64,000 nt of DNA from Lachnospiraceae bacterium (GCA_017618195.1 JAFZUW010000027.1:1-64000); one strand, 5' to 3'. Shown: positions 7,641 to 17,273, counted from the stretch's first letter. Numbers and translations are program-made. The notes: generated by a model from the sequence alone, not told the origin.

Positions 7641-7807
7641 GCGGTCACATTTGCCGCGATTCCGAGGAGCGCTCCGACCGCGCAGACGGCAGCAGCCGTC
7701 TCTCTTCCGAAGAAGAACATGGTTACGATTACGGCAAATCCCATAATGCACGCTGCGTCAACGCTCTCCTCTTTATGACTGCGGATCCATTCACTGATTT
7801 TATTCAT
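7637..7807 (-). CDS. Small two-helix membrane protein, 56 aa
   Basis: A short uncharacterised gene. ATG at 7807 is preceded by AAGGAGG with 9 nt spacing. The product begins MNKISEWIRSHKEES and then has two hydrophobic segments (about 18-33 and 38-53) separated by a GRET turn, suggesting a hairpin membrane protein. The stop is TAG at 7637-7639 and overlaps the convergent CNNM stop by 3-4 bp. I do not recognise the family. Its tight convergent placement suggests antisense interplay with the CNNM mRNA, but function is unknown. The strong ribosome site and clean topology argue it is real. Confidence 0.65.
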   Translation of the reverse strand: MNKISEWIRSHKEESVDAACIMGFAVIVTMFFFGRETAAAVCAVGALLGIAANVTA

Positions 7808-7860
7808 GTTATTAAGCCTCCTTCAACAGGTTTGTTCCTTGTTTCTGAGGCTAGGATACA

Positions 7861-7894
7861 AAAAGTGCTGTCCCATTTAACGGACAGCACTTTT
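7861..7894 (-). terminator. Intrinsic terminator after the DUF2298 membrane-protein gene
   Basis: Perfect 13-bp inverted repeat (7861-7873 with 7882-7894, arms AAAAGTGCTGTCC and complement) with an 8-nt loop. T runs follow on both strands. On the minus strand it ends the two-gene membrane-protein operon. Confidence 0.88.
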
Positions 7895-7991
7895 CTTGTT
7901 TTCATCAAAATCCGCAGTTCTGAACGGTTTCGGCGAAATACCGTTTATTCCATTGCCTGTTTCTGCCTGCAGTTTTCTCTGCAGGCCGCTT

Positions 7992-10547
7992 CTACTTCGC
8001 TGCGGTCTTTCGCACCTTGATCAGGTAAGTCGCGTAATTCTTCTTATCGGACGCGGGAATGTACTTCACGATTTCTCCGACCGACAGCAACACGTTGATG
8101 TTTGAATCCAGCCTCTGCCGGTACGCTCCGCCGACGTTTTTGATCGTCGAATAATTCGTCTCCTGATTCGGCGTTACGCTGCTGTGGCCGTTTACAAGCT
8201 CGCATTCGCCGTAATAGATGTAATCGATGTTGTATTTGTCGATGATCGCGCGGACCTCGTTTATATCCTGCGAACTGTACAGCTTCATTACATCGTCATT
8301 ACGTTCCTTCTGCTCGGCAGGCATCTCCGAAAGGCCCTTCGATCTCCAGAGGTATTCGTGCGTCCACCAGCCGACAACCGTCGGATTGCCGGTAAATACG
8401 GACACGCGGTTGAAATAGGTGTAGCTTAATCCGGTCATCTCCGCAATAACCGGTTGCCCTTCGATGTTGTCGTTGATGTACTGGATCATCTCCGCATCGT
8501 CGCTGTTCTCGTTCTTAATGAATGCGGTCGCATCCATGGACGTATGCTTGCCCATATACCAGTCCTCGTAGCACTGGTTGAAATAACCGAGGCAGAGGAA
8601 TACGCAGAACAGTGCAGCGCAGCCGAATCCCTTCTGGAACTTGCTCCTCGGCATGAACAGGAAGCGGGAAATGATATAGCCCATGCTGATACCGTACATG
8701 ATGAACGCCTGATAAGTCAGCTTGAACATCGTGTTGGAGCGCTCGTACGCGCCGCCGTAAATATCCCGTACGAAGATTACCTCGGGGATCAGCACAAGGC
8801 CGGCCGCGCAAAGCGCGATCGTCAGCACATACAGATCGCTTATCGTAAGCGACGTAAACAGTCTTTCAATAAAGCTGTCCGCATACTCATCATCGTCCTC
8901 TTCATAAGCAGCCTCCTCGGCAGCATATTCGGACCGGGGCGTAAGCATGATGCCTTCCTTCGGCCGTTTTGTTTTGCCGAGGGTCTTCGGCTTCAGTTCG
9001 AAAAGAAGCGCCGCGGCAAATGTCACAAGGCACGCGGTAGGAAGTCCCCAAACGACAAGGAACTCACGGAACAGAGTGTGACGGAACGTAATACCGATAC
9101 CGGTTGAAATGCTTTCAAAGTTCTTAATGTACGGAAGGCTAACCACATAGCCGATCACGAGGAATACGGCCGCCTGGATCGCCGTCAGCAGCCAGGCTTT
9201 TCCGCAGAATTCATAAACGATCAGATTCGAGAACAGGATAACCGCACCGGCTACAACGAAATAGATCGCGAAATCCCAGCCGTTCGTCATGCGGTACAGA
9301 CCGGTCAGAAACGCGCAGGTGATTACGGCCGGATGGAATGCTTCGGCTGCGAGCGATTTCGGATGCGCGGTCGCATCATTCAGCCGCATCTCGTCAATCT
9401 TCTCTTTTCTTCTAAGAAGCATTGCAAACAGGATGGCCAGCAACGACATGACAAATATCGTATTTACCACATGCGCATGCAGATCGCCGAGCGTATAGGA
9501 ATAAATCGGGAACTCGTGGATCGTCTTATCGTCGCGGTCATAGAAATAACCGATGTAACGGGTCGCGTTCGAGAAATAGTATTTGGCGGGATCCTTCTTT
9601 CCGAGGATCTTATAAAGCTTCGGGATAATGTGCTTGTAAATCGGATAATGCATGGTGCCGGCAAATGCCACCGCAAGTCCCGCGATCGTTCCGCCGATGA
9701 CGGGCCGGTAGAAAGGCTCTCCTTCGCGGATCTCGCCGAGCAGACGGCTCTTCTCGATCTGCCGGTCGGTAAGGATCTGCGCCTTACGGTCTTTGAGCTG
9801 GACGCGGACCAGATTGGACACGATGGAGTACGGCATGCAGAAGCCGAAAGCCGCAAGCATCGCCATCGCGATATTGTATCCGTGCGTAACCGGAACCGCG
9901 GCGAACTTCGTCAGATAAGCCGCGATATACTGTCCGAAATAATAATAGTTGATGCTCGAACCGGCATACCAGATGTCCTTCGGAGGCATGTATTCGGATT
10001 TGAAGATGGACAGCATGAAACCGTAGTCCATCATACGCTCCGTGCCGTATGCGGCCGCGTTAACGCCCTTCAGGTAGCACCAGAACGTGAAAATGCAGAA
10101 AAACACGACTTCGGAGCAGAACATCGAAATCAGACGTTCTCTCGTGTAAAACTCCGAGATGCGGAATTTGCGGTCCTTCTTCAGCAGAAGGAAATACAGC
10201 AGAACGACTCCGATACCGAATACCGGAATAACCACAACGATAGTTGCCGCATAAGTGAACTTCACGATATGAAGCGACGACAGGAACCACAAAAGCCAGC
10301 CGCATACGCCGATTCCGAGCGCTTTCGAGAAGATCCAGCCGCCGTCATGGAACTTGTTAAATAAGGCGATGCAGAGCGGCTGCATCACGATTCCGAGAAC
10401 GATGATCGCAAGCCACCAGGAAATCACATACGGCAGCTCCCTCGTTCCGATGAACCGCATTCCCAAAAACAGGAACAGGAAGAAAAACATACATGCGCAA
10501 AGGATTCTTCCGAGCCCTGCCTCTTCCAGTTTCTTCATGTCAATCAT
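7992..10547 (-). CDS. Large polytopic membrane protein of the DUF2298 (YYY) family
   Basis: An 851-aa integral membrane protein with roughly a dozen or more hydrophobic segments. Family-type motifs are INYYYFGQYIAAYLTKF (about 200-216), YSYTLGDLHAHV (GDLHxHV, about 350) and NGWDFAIY (about 420). The GDLHxHV and NxWDF motifs are characteristic of the YYY membrane family, which resembles GT-C glycosyltransferases; the reaction is unproven. A charged loop rich in E/D lies at about 540-560. The C-terminal region has a soluble-looking domain of about 150 residues. It overlaps the upstream membrane-protein gene by 4 bp (ATGA), so the two are probably made in fixed ratio. Confidence 0.8.
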   Translation of the reverse strand: MIDMKKLEEAGLGRILCACMFFFLFLFLGMRFIGTRELPYVISWWLAIIVLGIVMQPLCIALFNKFHDGGWIFSKALGIGVCGWLLWFLSSLHIVKFTYAATIVVVIPVFGIGVVLLYFLLLKKDRKFRISEFYTRERLISMFCSEVVFFCIFTFWCYLKGVNAAAYGTERMMDYGFMLSIFKSEYMPPKDIWYAGSSINYYYFGQYIAAYLTKFAAVPVTHGYNIAMAMLAAFGFCMPYSIVSNLVRVQLKDRKAQILTDRQIEKSRLLGEIREGEPFYRPVIGGTIAGLAVAFAGTMHYPIYKHIIPKLYKILGKKDPAKYYFSNATRYIGYFYDRDDKTIHEFPIYSYTLGDLHAHVVNTIFVMSLLAILFAMLLRRKEKIDEMRLNDATAHPKSLAAEAFHPAVITCAFLTGLYRMTNGWDFAIYFVVAGAVILFSNLIVYEFCGKAWLLTAIQAAVFLVIGYVVSLPYIKNFESISTGIGITFRHTLFREFLVVWGLPTACLVTFAAALLFELKPKTLGKTKRPKEGIMLTPRSEYAAEEAAYEEDDDEYADSFIERLFTSLTISDLYVLTIALCAAGLVLIPEVIFVRDIYGGAYERSNTMFKLTYQAFIMYGISMGYIISRFLFMPRSKFQKGFGCAALFCVFLCLGYFNQCYEDWYMGKHTSMDATAFIKNENSDDAEMIQYINDNIEGQPVIAEMTGLSYTYFNRVSVFTGNPTVVGWWTHEYLWRSKGLSEMPAEQKERNDDVMKLYSSQDINEVRAIIDKYNIDYIYYGECELVNGHSSVTPNQETNYSTIKNVGGAYRQRLDSNINVLLSVGEIVKYIPASDKKNYATYLIKVRKTAAK

Positions 10548-12646
10548 TTCTCCGATTCTCCTCCTTCATTGGCGGTAATCCGCTTGCTCGCATCGAAAAT
10601 GCGGGTGCTTCCGTCATTAAACACAAGTTTATAGGTCGCGATGATATTTTCCTCATTGACCGTATATTCATTGCTTTCCCGGTTCTGCCGGTCCACAACG
10701 ATGTATCGTATGCCGCACTCCTTCACGAGCGCGTCGAGCTCGTCCGGCGTGGATGCTTCGTACATCTTGTGCACAAGCGCCTCGCGTCCGTACGTATCAT
10801 AGCCGGCGGACCAGGCGTAATAAGGCCAGCCGTAATAAAGCATCGCGCCGCCGAGAACGAATTCATTCAGCGAATACCAGTCGGTCAGGAAGATATCCTT
10901 CGATGAAGCGTTGTCCATCACCCACCGGCACACGTCCGAATCCTCGTCCATGTTCATCGCGTTTCCGATCTTCTCGTCGTTCTTTATCAAAACGGTGCCG
11001 TAATCGAATACGCCGGTGACCGTCATGGCAAAAACGAGCATGACCGTTATGATCTTCGCGTATGCTCCCCTCTGCTGCCAGATCTTGTTAATCATCAGCG
11101 ATGCCGGAATGCATAAAAGCATCAGTCCGATCATAACATACTTATGGTTAACGGCGATATCGATCGTCATGGAAACGGTAAATGCAAGGATGATCGGTGC
11201 GGTAAATGCGAACGTCAGGAATTTGCCGACGCGGTTAAGGAAGAACAGTGCCGCGAGAATGACGAACGGCAGGAGGCCGCACAGGGTAATAATATACTTG
11301 ATCACGCCCGAAATCGTCCGGTTCTTTGCGAGGAAACCGAAATAGAATGTCGGGTGCACCGCGCTTCCGTCGATAAAGAAACGGGTCGAGAGATACGACA
11401 GGATTACTGCGATCGCAGCCGTCAGCGCGAACTCGAGTCTCCGGTCGGAAGCCCATGCCATCACAAACAGGATACAGAGACACGCGATCACGCAGGCTCC
11501 GTTAAAGAAACTGCATAACCCGAGCAGAATACCGCAGGCAGCCGCCTTCGTCCAGTTCGGGCTGATCCATCCTTCTTTGTGAAGGATCGATTCGCGAACC
11601 ATGTATTCCGCGCGTTCGCCGGGAAGCAGTTCCTCGTCCGGATGATCGGTTAAGAACAGAAGCATCTTCCGCTCCGCTTCCGCTTTGACCCTCTTCGCCT
11701 GCCCGAACAGGAACTGGGTGAAATAGATGATCAGGAAAAGCAGGACGCAGAGTCCGATCGCCAGATGCCTTTGGTTGCAGTATACGTTCAGATTCCAGAG
11801 TCCCCAGTCTTCATGCTCGGTCGTACCGATAAAACCGGGATTCTCTTCGAAATATTCGACAAAATTGGTGCCCTTCGGAAGCGACGACAGGAAATCCAGA
11901 AACGCAAACGAGCTTCTGAACGAGAACAGAACCGTAGTCAGAGTACCGATTGCCTTCTTTCCGGTCAGCTTGACCGCATAGAAGTAAAGAAGCATGTAGG
12001 TACATACCATAAACCAGATGCTCGGTACGTTAAACGCCCAGTCGAGGCGCATCCCGAGGTAGTTCAGGTTACCTACGAAGAATTGGAACAGGAAGTGGTA
12101 TTTGATGTCCGATCCTGCGAAATGCGAATAGGACGTCGGGAAATTGTTTCCGAGCGCGAACGAACGGATCATTCCGATGTGCGGGGCGAAATCGCTTGCG
12201 ACCGACCACCCGACATAGTATTTCGTATCGCGGCAGAAGAACGTCCAGAAGAACAGGAATATGTAGAACAGCGTCACAATCAGGAGAAATACGATCTCTC
12301 CCATGCCGAGTTCCGAAAACAGCTCCCGTAACGTCTGAAAGCGCTTCTTACGCTTCCATAGGAAGAATGCGGCAATCACGCCGATCGCAACCGGCATTAA
12401 GATCGCGTCCGCATAGAACAGCGGATGACGTTTGTTCTGAAACAGATATCCGAGAAGATACGTGAGCCACGTCATCGGGATTGTACCGAAGATGCTCCAC
12501 GCCGGAAAACACACGAACAGCGACGGAATTTCAGCTGATCTTCCGTCGTAAGTTGTTCTGCCGAACACGGAAAGCTTCGGAAAGCACATCTCACAGATGA
12601 CAAATCCGATTCCGAGACAGATCAATATGTACAAAAAGCCTAACAT
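10544..12646 (-). CDS. Large polytopic membrane protein, GT-C-like, partner of the DUF2298 protein
   Basis: A 700-aa membrane protein with many hydrophobic segments and a C-terminal soluble domain (about 570-690, including IRYIVVDRQNRES). The N-terminal loop contains a DTKYYVGWSVASDFAPHIG stretch, in the position where GT-C enzymes place catalytic acidic residues. This supports, but does not prove, a polyprenyl-sugar glycosyltransferase-like role. The last residues resemble the end of its partner in layout: membrane bundle plus a small alpha/beta domain. It is the first gene of a two-gene operon with the DUF2298 protein. Confidence 0.65.
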   Translation of the reverse strand: MLGFLYILICLGIGFVICEMCFPKLSVFGRTTYDGRSAEIPSLFVCFPAWSIFGTIPMTWLTYLLGYLFQNKRHPLFYADAILMPVAIGVIAAFFLWKRKKRFQTLRELFSELGMGEIVFLLIVTLFYIFLFFWTFFCRDTKYYVGWSVASDFAPHIGMIRSFALGNNFPTSYSHFAGSDIKYHFLFQFFVGNLNYLGMRLDWAFNVPSIWFMVCTYMLLYFYAVKLTGKKAIGTLTTVLFSFRSSFAFLDFLSSLPKGTNFVEYFEENPGFIGTTEHEDWGLWNLNVYCNQRHLAIGLCVLLFLIIYFTQFLFGQAKRVKAEAERKMLLFLTDHPDEELLPGERAEYMVRESILHKEGWISPNWTKAAACGILLGLCSFFNGACVIACLCILFVMAWASDRRLEFALTAAIAVILSYLSTRFFIDGSAVHPTFYFGFLAKNRTISGVIKYIITLCGLLPFVILAALFFLNRVGKFLTFAFTAPIILAFTVSMTIDIAVNHKYVMIGLMLLCIPASLMINKIWQQRGAYAKIITVMLVFAMTVTGVFDYGTVLIKNDEKIGNAMNMDEDSDVCRWVMDNASSKDIFLTDWYSLNEFVLGGAMLYYGWPYYAWSAGYDTYGREALVHKMYEASTPDELDALVKECGIRYIVVDRQNRESNEYTVNEENIIATYKLVFNDGSTRIFDASKRITANEGGESEK

Positions 12647-12701
12647 ATACCAATGCCCCCAGGTGTTTTGGACGCATCCGAACCGGAATTGCGCCCAACT
12701 T

Positions 12702-14717
12702 TTAGTATACTACAACATCCGATTGTTCCGCAATCAAAATATTGTACTGTGCCTCGGATTCCTCCGGTCCGAGGGCGTCGACATCCTCCTTCGCGTCCTT
12801 TAAAACGGCCGCGTCGCGGATAATGTCCGCAATCTTAAAGTCCATGCTTCCGCTTTGGCGGATTCCGAAGAAATCTCCGGGCCCGCGGAGCCGTAAATCC
12901 TCTTCCGCGATTTCAAATCCGTTCTTCGCTCTGAGCAGCACGTTCAGACGCTCCCTGCTCTCAGAGTCATCGTTACCCTGAATGAAGATGCAGTAGGACT
13001 GTTTTGCGCCTCTTCCGACGCGTCCGCGCAGCTGGTGCAGTGCGGAAAGCCCGAAGCGTTCCGCATTTTCTATCATCATGACCGTCGCGTTCGGCACGTT
13101 GATGCCGACTTCGATTACGGTCGTGCTTACTAAAACGGTAATCCTTCCCGCGGCAAATTCGCCGAGGATCCGGTTCTTCTCCGCTCCGTCCATCTGCCCG
13201 TGCAGGGCCGCTATGGAAAGACCCGGAAGTTCTTCTTTGAGCTTTTCGGTATACTCGGTCACATTTTCCCCTTCCGAGTTCTCGCTCTCCTCGATCATCG
13301 GGCAGATTACGTATACCTGTCCGCCTTCGGCCGCCTGATTCTTGATAAAGCGGTATGCGGTCGGCCGGTAGGAACCGTCCACGACGCAAGATTTGACCGG
13401 AAGCCGATCCGACGGCTGTTCGTCAAGAAGGGAAATGTCCATCTCGCCGTAAAGCATCATGCCGAGCGTTCTCGGGATTGGCGTCGCGCTCATGATGAGA
13501 AGGTGCGGCATCATGCCCTTTTTCAGAAGCGTCTCGCGCTGCTTTACGCCGAAACGGTGCTGCTCGTCAACGATCACGAGCCCGAGTTTACGGAATGCGA
13601 CGCTGTCTTGGAACAGTGCGTGCGTGCCGATTGCGATGTCGTATGCGCCTTCGGAAAGGCCCTGTAACGTCTTACGCCGCTCGGAAGCGCTCTGCGATCC
13701 GACCAGAAGGGCAATCTTCATGCCGAAAGGCTCAAGCGTCTTCTGAAACGTTTCAAAGTGCTGCCTTGCAAGCACTTCGGTCGGTGCCATCAGGCACCCC
13801 TGAAAGCCCGATTCCGCACACATCGAAAGCGCCAACAGAGCAACAATCGTCTTTCCGGAGCCGACGTCGCCCTGCAGCAGCCGCTGCATCGGATACGCTC
13901 CCTGCAGATCGTTCGTGATCTCCGCGACCGCCCTCTTCTGCGCTCCCGTCAGTACATACGGAAGGCTTCCGAGCACCGCGTCCGCAACCGAATGCTTTTC
14001 GATCACACAGCTGTTAGGCTCTCTGAGGATGCTCATCTTCATATGTCTTACCGACAGAAGGAAACGGTAGAATTCATCGTACGCAAGTCTGCGGATTGCC
14101 TCTTTCGTGACGCTCTCGTCCTTCGGGGCGTGGATCTCGCGGTAGGCATCCGAAAGCTTCATAAAACCGTGTTTCTTTCTCTTGCCCTGCGGCATCGGAT
14201 CGGGGATCTCTGTTACCGAAAGCGCCGCTGTTACGGCTTTTGAAACCGCATTGCTCGAAAGCCCCGCCGTCAGATGATACACCGGCCGCAGCGAGCGCAT
14301 GCGGGTCCGGTAGGCGTCCTCGGTAAAGACCTCGGGCTGCATCATGCAGACGGTCTTCCCGCGCTTACTGACCTTGCCGCGGAACAGAAGTCTGCGTCCG
14401 AGTGGAAGCTGCTTTAAGATATAGGGGCTGTTGAACCAGCGGAATTCCATTTCCCCGGAAACGTCGCGGACCCTCGCAAGGATCATGCGTCTTGCATTGC
14501 CGGGGATCGGTTTTGCGGATTCGGTCAGGATTCCTTCCACCGTGCATACCGAACCGTCCGTCACGGAGCCGATCAGTACGGGTGCCTCATAACGCTCGTA
14601 TTCCCTCGGAAAATACCCGAGCAGTTCGCCTACGGTGACGATTCCGAGCTTCGCGTAAAGCTTAGCGGATTTGTCTCCGATTCCCTTCAGTTTTACAACC
14701 GGATCAGACAGATACAT
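12702..14717 (-). CDS. recG: ATP-dependent DNA helicase RecG
   Basis: Fork-reversal and branch-migration helicase of recombinational repair (671 aa). The N-terminal wedge/OB region is seen at VKLKGIGDKSAKLYAKLGI and VEGILTES. Helicase motifs follow: GDVGSGKT (Walker A), DEQHRFG (motif II), MSATPIPRTL (motif III), STTVIEVGINVPNA and QLRGRVGRG (motif VI). The start chosen is ATG at 14717, behind AGGGAGGGC. A further 18 codons upstream do not match the family. It follows the yloU-yloV pair as in Bacillus, separated by a terminator. Confidence 0.96.
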   Translation of the reverse strand: MYLSDPVVKLKGIGDKSAKLYAKLGIVTVGELLGYFPREYERYEAPVLIGSVTDGSVCTVEGILTESAKPIPGNARRMILARVRDVSGEMEFRWFNSPYILKQLPLGRRLLFRGKVSKRGKTVCMMQPEVFTEDAYRTRMRSLRPVYHLTAGLSSNAVSKAVTAALSVTEIPDPMPQGKRKKHGFMKLSDAYREIHAPKDESVTKEAIRRLAYDEFYRFLLSVRHMKMSILREPNSCVIEKHSVADAVLGSLPYVLTGAQKRAVAEITNDLQGAYPMQRLLQGDVGSGKTIVALLALSMCAESGFQGCLMAPTEVLARQHFETFQKTLEPFGMKIALLVGSQSASERRKTLQGLSEGAYDIAIGTHALFQDSVAFRKLGLVIVDEQHRFGVKQRETLLKKGMMPHLLIMSATPIPRTLGMMLYGEMDISLLDEQPSDRLPVKSCVVDGSYRPTAYRFIKNQAAEGGQVYVICPMIEESENSEGENVTEYTEKLKEELPGLSIAALHGQMDGAEKNRILGEFAAGRITVLVSTTVIEVGINVPNATVMMIENAERFGLSALHQLRGRVGRGAKQSYCIFIQGNDDSESRERLNVLLRAKNGFEIAEEDLRLRGPGDFFGIRQSGSMDFKIADIIRDAAVLKDAKEDVDALGPEESEAQYNILIAEQSDVVVY

Positions 14718-14783
14718 GCTTGCCCTCCCTGGGTAAGAAACAACACGGTTTGCGGGCATTCCCGAAACCAACGAAAAAGAAAA

Positions 14784-14807
14784 AGAGGCTGATGTTACTC
14801 AGCCTCT
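14784..14807 (-). terminator. Intrinsic terminator after the DAK/FakA-like gene
   Basis: A 9-bp perfect stem (AGAGGCTGA and complement) with a 6-nt loop is followed on the minus strand by TTTTTCTTTTT. It lies 10 nt beyond the stop of the DAK gene and separates it from recG. Confidence 0.85.
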
Positions 14808-14816
14808 GAATCAACC

Positions 14817-16496
14817 TTATTCTACGGAAAGCAGGTAATAATATACCGGCTGACCACCGAAGTGAACTTCCACATCAACATCGGGGTTTTGCTCCGCGAT
14901 ACGAGAGGCGATTTCCTCGGCGTCCTTCTCGGTCGCATCCGCACCGTAGTAGATGCTTACCAGTCCGGACTCATCATCGATCAGCTTGCCTGCAAGCTCG
15001 ACCGTTACGTCACTGACTTCGCTGCCCACGTTCAGGATGCCCTTATCCGCAATACCCATGATGTCGCCCGATTTGATCTCGAGGCCTTCAAATACCGTAT
15101 CGCGAACCGCGTAGGTGATCTCGCCGCTCTTCACGGCCCCCAATGCTTCGGTCATCATCTGCTCGTTGGTCTCCACATCCGAATCGGCAAGGAATCCGAC
15201 CATCGCGCTGATGCCCTGCGGAGCGGTCTTCGAAGGAATAACGATGATGTTCTTGTCTTCGGTAAGCGCTTTCGCCTGGGTCGCCGCAAGGATGACGTTT
15301 CCGTTGTTCGGTAAAATGAAGATGTTCTTCGCATTTACCTGATCAATGGCCTTGAGCATGTCCTCGGTACTCGGGTTCATGGTCTGGCCGCCCTCGATCA
15401 CGTAGTCTACGCCGAGGCCGCGGAAAATCTCATTCATTCCTTCTCCGACGCTCACGGCGATAAATCCCATCTCTTTGGCCGGTGCCGCGGGAGCCTTCGG
15501 AGCTTCCTTCGCCTCAGCCTTCGCATCGCCCTCGACAACGAGCTCGCGATGCTCCTCACGCATGTTGTCGATCTTCATGCGCGACAGCTGACCGTAGGTC
15601 AATGCCTTCTGGATGGCAAGACCGGGGTCATTCGTATGTACATGCACTTTTACGACGTCCTCGTCCGCTACGCAGACGATGGAATCACCGATCGATGCAA
15701 GGAACGTCTTGAAATCGGTCTCCTCTTTCGCGGTAAAATCCTTCTCGAGGAGAATAATAAACTCGGTACAGTAACCGAACTTGATGTCGGCCGTCGAAAT
15801 CTCATCCGAACGAGCGCCGCCCGCCTTCTTGGCGGAAGACTCGCCGGTACGGTTCATCAAAGACTCGGGATCGATATCCTCTCCGCTTAAACCGAGTCTT
15901 GCGCCGCGCATAACGGAAAGAAGACCCGTTCCGCCGGAATCGACAACGCCTGCTTCCTTCAGAACCGGCAGAAGCTCGGGCGTATTATCGAGTGCGATCT
16001 GCATCCGCTCGATTACTTTATCAAGGAATTCTTCCACATCCTCGGTGTAATCCGCAATCTCGGCAGCTGCTTCCGCACCTGCTCTCGCTACGGTAAGGAT
16101 GGTTCCTTCCTTCGGCTTCATAACCGCCTTATATGCGGTATCGACTGCTTTATCGAATGCCTCTGCGGCAATCTGTACGTTCAGTTCCTCACAGCCCTTG
16201 ATTCCTTTGCAGAATCCGCGGAACAGCTGGGAAAGGATAACACCGGAGTTGCCGCGCGCTCCCTTTAAGGAACCGGACGAGATAGCCTTCGATACGGACT
16301 GCATTGATCCGTCGGGCATCTGACTGATCTCTTTCACCGCCGACATGATGGTCAGCGTCATATTCGTACCGGTATCCCCATCCGGAACGGGGAATACGTT
16401 CAGCTCGTTGATGATTTCCTTCTGTGATTCCAGATTCTTCGCTCCCGTCAGAAACATGCGTTTCAAAAGCGAAGCATCTACCGTTTTAAGTGCCAC
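14817..16496 (-). CDS. DAK2/DegV-type protein, FakA (YloV)-like fatty-acid kinase
   Basis: Homolog of YloV/FakA, the ATP-binding kinase subunit that phosphorylates fatty acids held by FakB (DegV) proteins. The N-terminal DhaL/DAK2 domain carries the phosphate and Mg2+ motifs NVFPVPDGDTGTNM and GARGNSGVILSQ. A middle domain (about 260-330) and a C-terminal FakA-type domain (about 355-555) follow. The start is GTG at 16496, 8 nt after AAGGAGG; a 17-codon upstream extension lacks support. It follows an Asp23-family gene, as yloU-yloV do in Bacillus subtilis. No FakB is in this window. Confidence 0.88.
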   Translation of the reverse strand: MALKTVDASLLKRMFLTGAKNLESQKEIINELNVFPVPDGDTGTNMTLTIMSAVKEISQMPDGSMQSVSKAISSGSLKGARGNSGVILSQLFRGFCKGIKGCEELNVQIAAEAFDKAVDTAYKAVMKPKEGTILTVARAGAEAAAEIADYTEDVEEFLDKVIERMQIALDNTPELLPVLKEAGVVDSGGTGLLSVMRGARLGLSGEDIDPESLMNRTGESSAKKAGGARSDEISTADIKFGYCTEFIILLEKDFTAKEETDFKTFLASIGDSIVCVADEDVVKVHVHTNDPGLAIQKALTYGQLSRMKIDNMREEHRELVVEGDAKAEAKEAPKAPAAPAKEMGFIAVSVGEGMNEIFRGLGVDYVIEGGQTMNPSTEDMLKAIDQVNAKNIFILPNNGNVILAATQAKALTEDKNIIVIPSKTAPQGISAMVGFLADSDVETNEQMMTEALGAVKSGEITYAVRDTVFEGLEIKSGDIMGIADKGILNVGSEVSDVTVELAGKLIDDESGLVSIYYGADATEKDAEEIASRIAEQNPDVDVEVHFGGQPVYYYLLSVE

Positions 16497-16547
16497 TTTA
16501 CTTCCTCCTTTTGCCAAAAACCCGACCGGGCCGGCGTGCAATATCAA

Positions 16548-16904
16548 TTAATCAATAACGCGGACGCCGTCCACAAAAATATTCAGCTTTTCGACATTCA
16601 ATCCGGAGAAATCCTCCACGCGGTATTTCACGTTCTCGTAAAGGTTCGTGCAGACCGCCTGAATGCTGATTCCGTATGAAACAATAATATGGAGATCGAT
16701 TGTGATGCGGTTCTCCGAAATTCTGACCTTAACGCCGTGCTTGAGCGAATCCTTGCGAAGGAGTTTGGAAAGACCGTCTTTCATGCTGACGGCAGCCATT
16801 CCGACGACGCCGAAGCATTCGGTAGCTGCGGAGCCTGCGTAATTTGCGATAACATCAAGATCAATATATACATCACCGTTGCAATTGGTAATCGTTCCGT
16901 CCAT
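16548..16904 (-). CDS. Asp23/Gls24-family protein (YloU-like)
   Basis: A 118-aa Asp23/Gls24 (DUF322) protein. It shows the short alternating beta-helix pattern, with YAGSAATECFGVVGM near the start and ISIQAVCTNLYENVKYRVE before the end. Family members are alkaline-shock or envelope-associated proteins; in Bacillus subtilis yloU precedes yloV as here. A TAGGAGG ribosome site precedes the ATG. The gap to the FakA-like gene is 51 bp, so the two form an operon. Confidence 0.9.
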   Translation of the reverse strand: MDGTITNCNGDVYIDLDVIANYAGSAATECFGVVGMAAVSMKDGLSKLLRKDSLKHGVKVRISENRITIDLHIIVSYGISIQAVCTNLYENVKYRVEDFSGLNVEKLNIFVDGVRVID

Positions 16905-16980
16905 AGGTTTCCTCCTAATCCGTGAAGCATAAAAACAAACTCATAGATATTCACATATTACCATTAAATGACAGAAAAAT

Positions 16981-17007
16981 AAACACATTTTTTCGTAAAA
17001 TGTGTTT
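16981..17007 (-). terminator. Hairpin upstream of the Asp23 gene
   Basis: Eleven-bp perfect stem (AAACACATTTT and complement) with a 5-nt loop. On the minus strand it is followed by ATTTTTCTG. It lies beyond the rpmB terminator and may act as a backup that insulates the Asp23 operon. Confidence 0.65.
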
Positions 17008-17041
17008 CTGAAGCCATTCTTATACCGAAAACAAAGAAAAA

Positions 17042-17069
17042 AGGGGTATCGCCGTGCGGCAACACCCCT
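17042..17069 (-). terminator. Intrinsic terminator of rpmB
   Basis: AGGGGT and ACCCCT arms enclose an inner GCCG/CGGC helix. On the minus strand this is followed by TTTTTT. It starts 6 nt after the rpmB stop. Confidence 0.85.
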
Positions 17070-17075
17070 GAATCA

Positions 17076-17273
17076 TTATGCTCTTTCCACTTTACCGGAA
17101 CGGAGACACGAAGTACATACATGCATCTTCTGGGTTCCGCCGTTAACCTTTACGCGAACAGTTTTAACGTTCGATTTCCACATCTTGTTTGCTCTTCCGG
17201 AAACCTGACTACGTGTAATGCTGATCTGTCTGCCGAAAAGTGCACCCTTATCACAAATCTCACATTTTGCCAT
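17076..17273 (-). CDS. rpmB: 50S ribosomal protein L28 (zinc-binding form)
   Basis: A 65-aa large-subunit ribosomal protein. It begins MAKCEICDKG and carries two Cys pairs (CEIC and CTSC), the zinc-ribbon or C+ form of L28. The basic core (KMWKSNVKTVRVK) is typical. Start ATG at 17273 follows AAGGAGGTG; the 23 upstream in-frame codons are not part of the family. It is monocistronic here, next to yloU/yloV as in Bacillus, although there it is on the opposite strand. Confidence 0.96.
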   Translation of the reverse strand: MAKCEICDKGALFGRQISITRSQVSGRANKMWKSNVKTVRVKVNGGTQKMHVCTSCLRSGKVERA

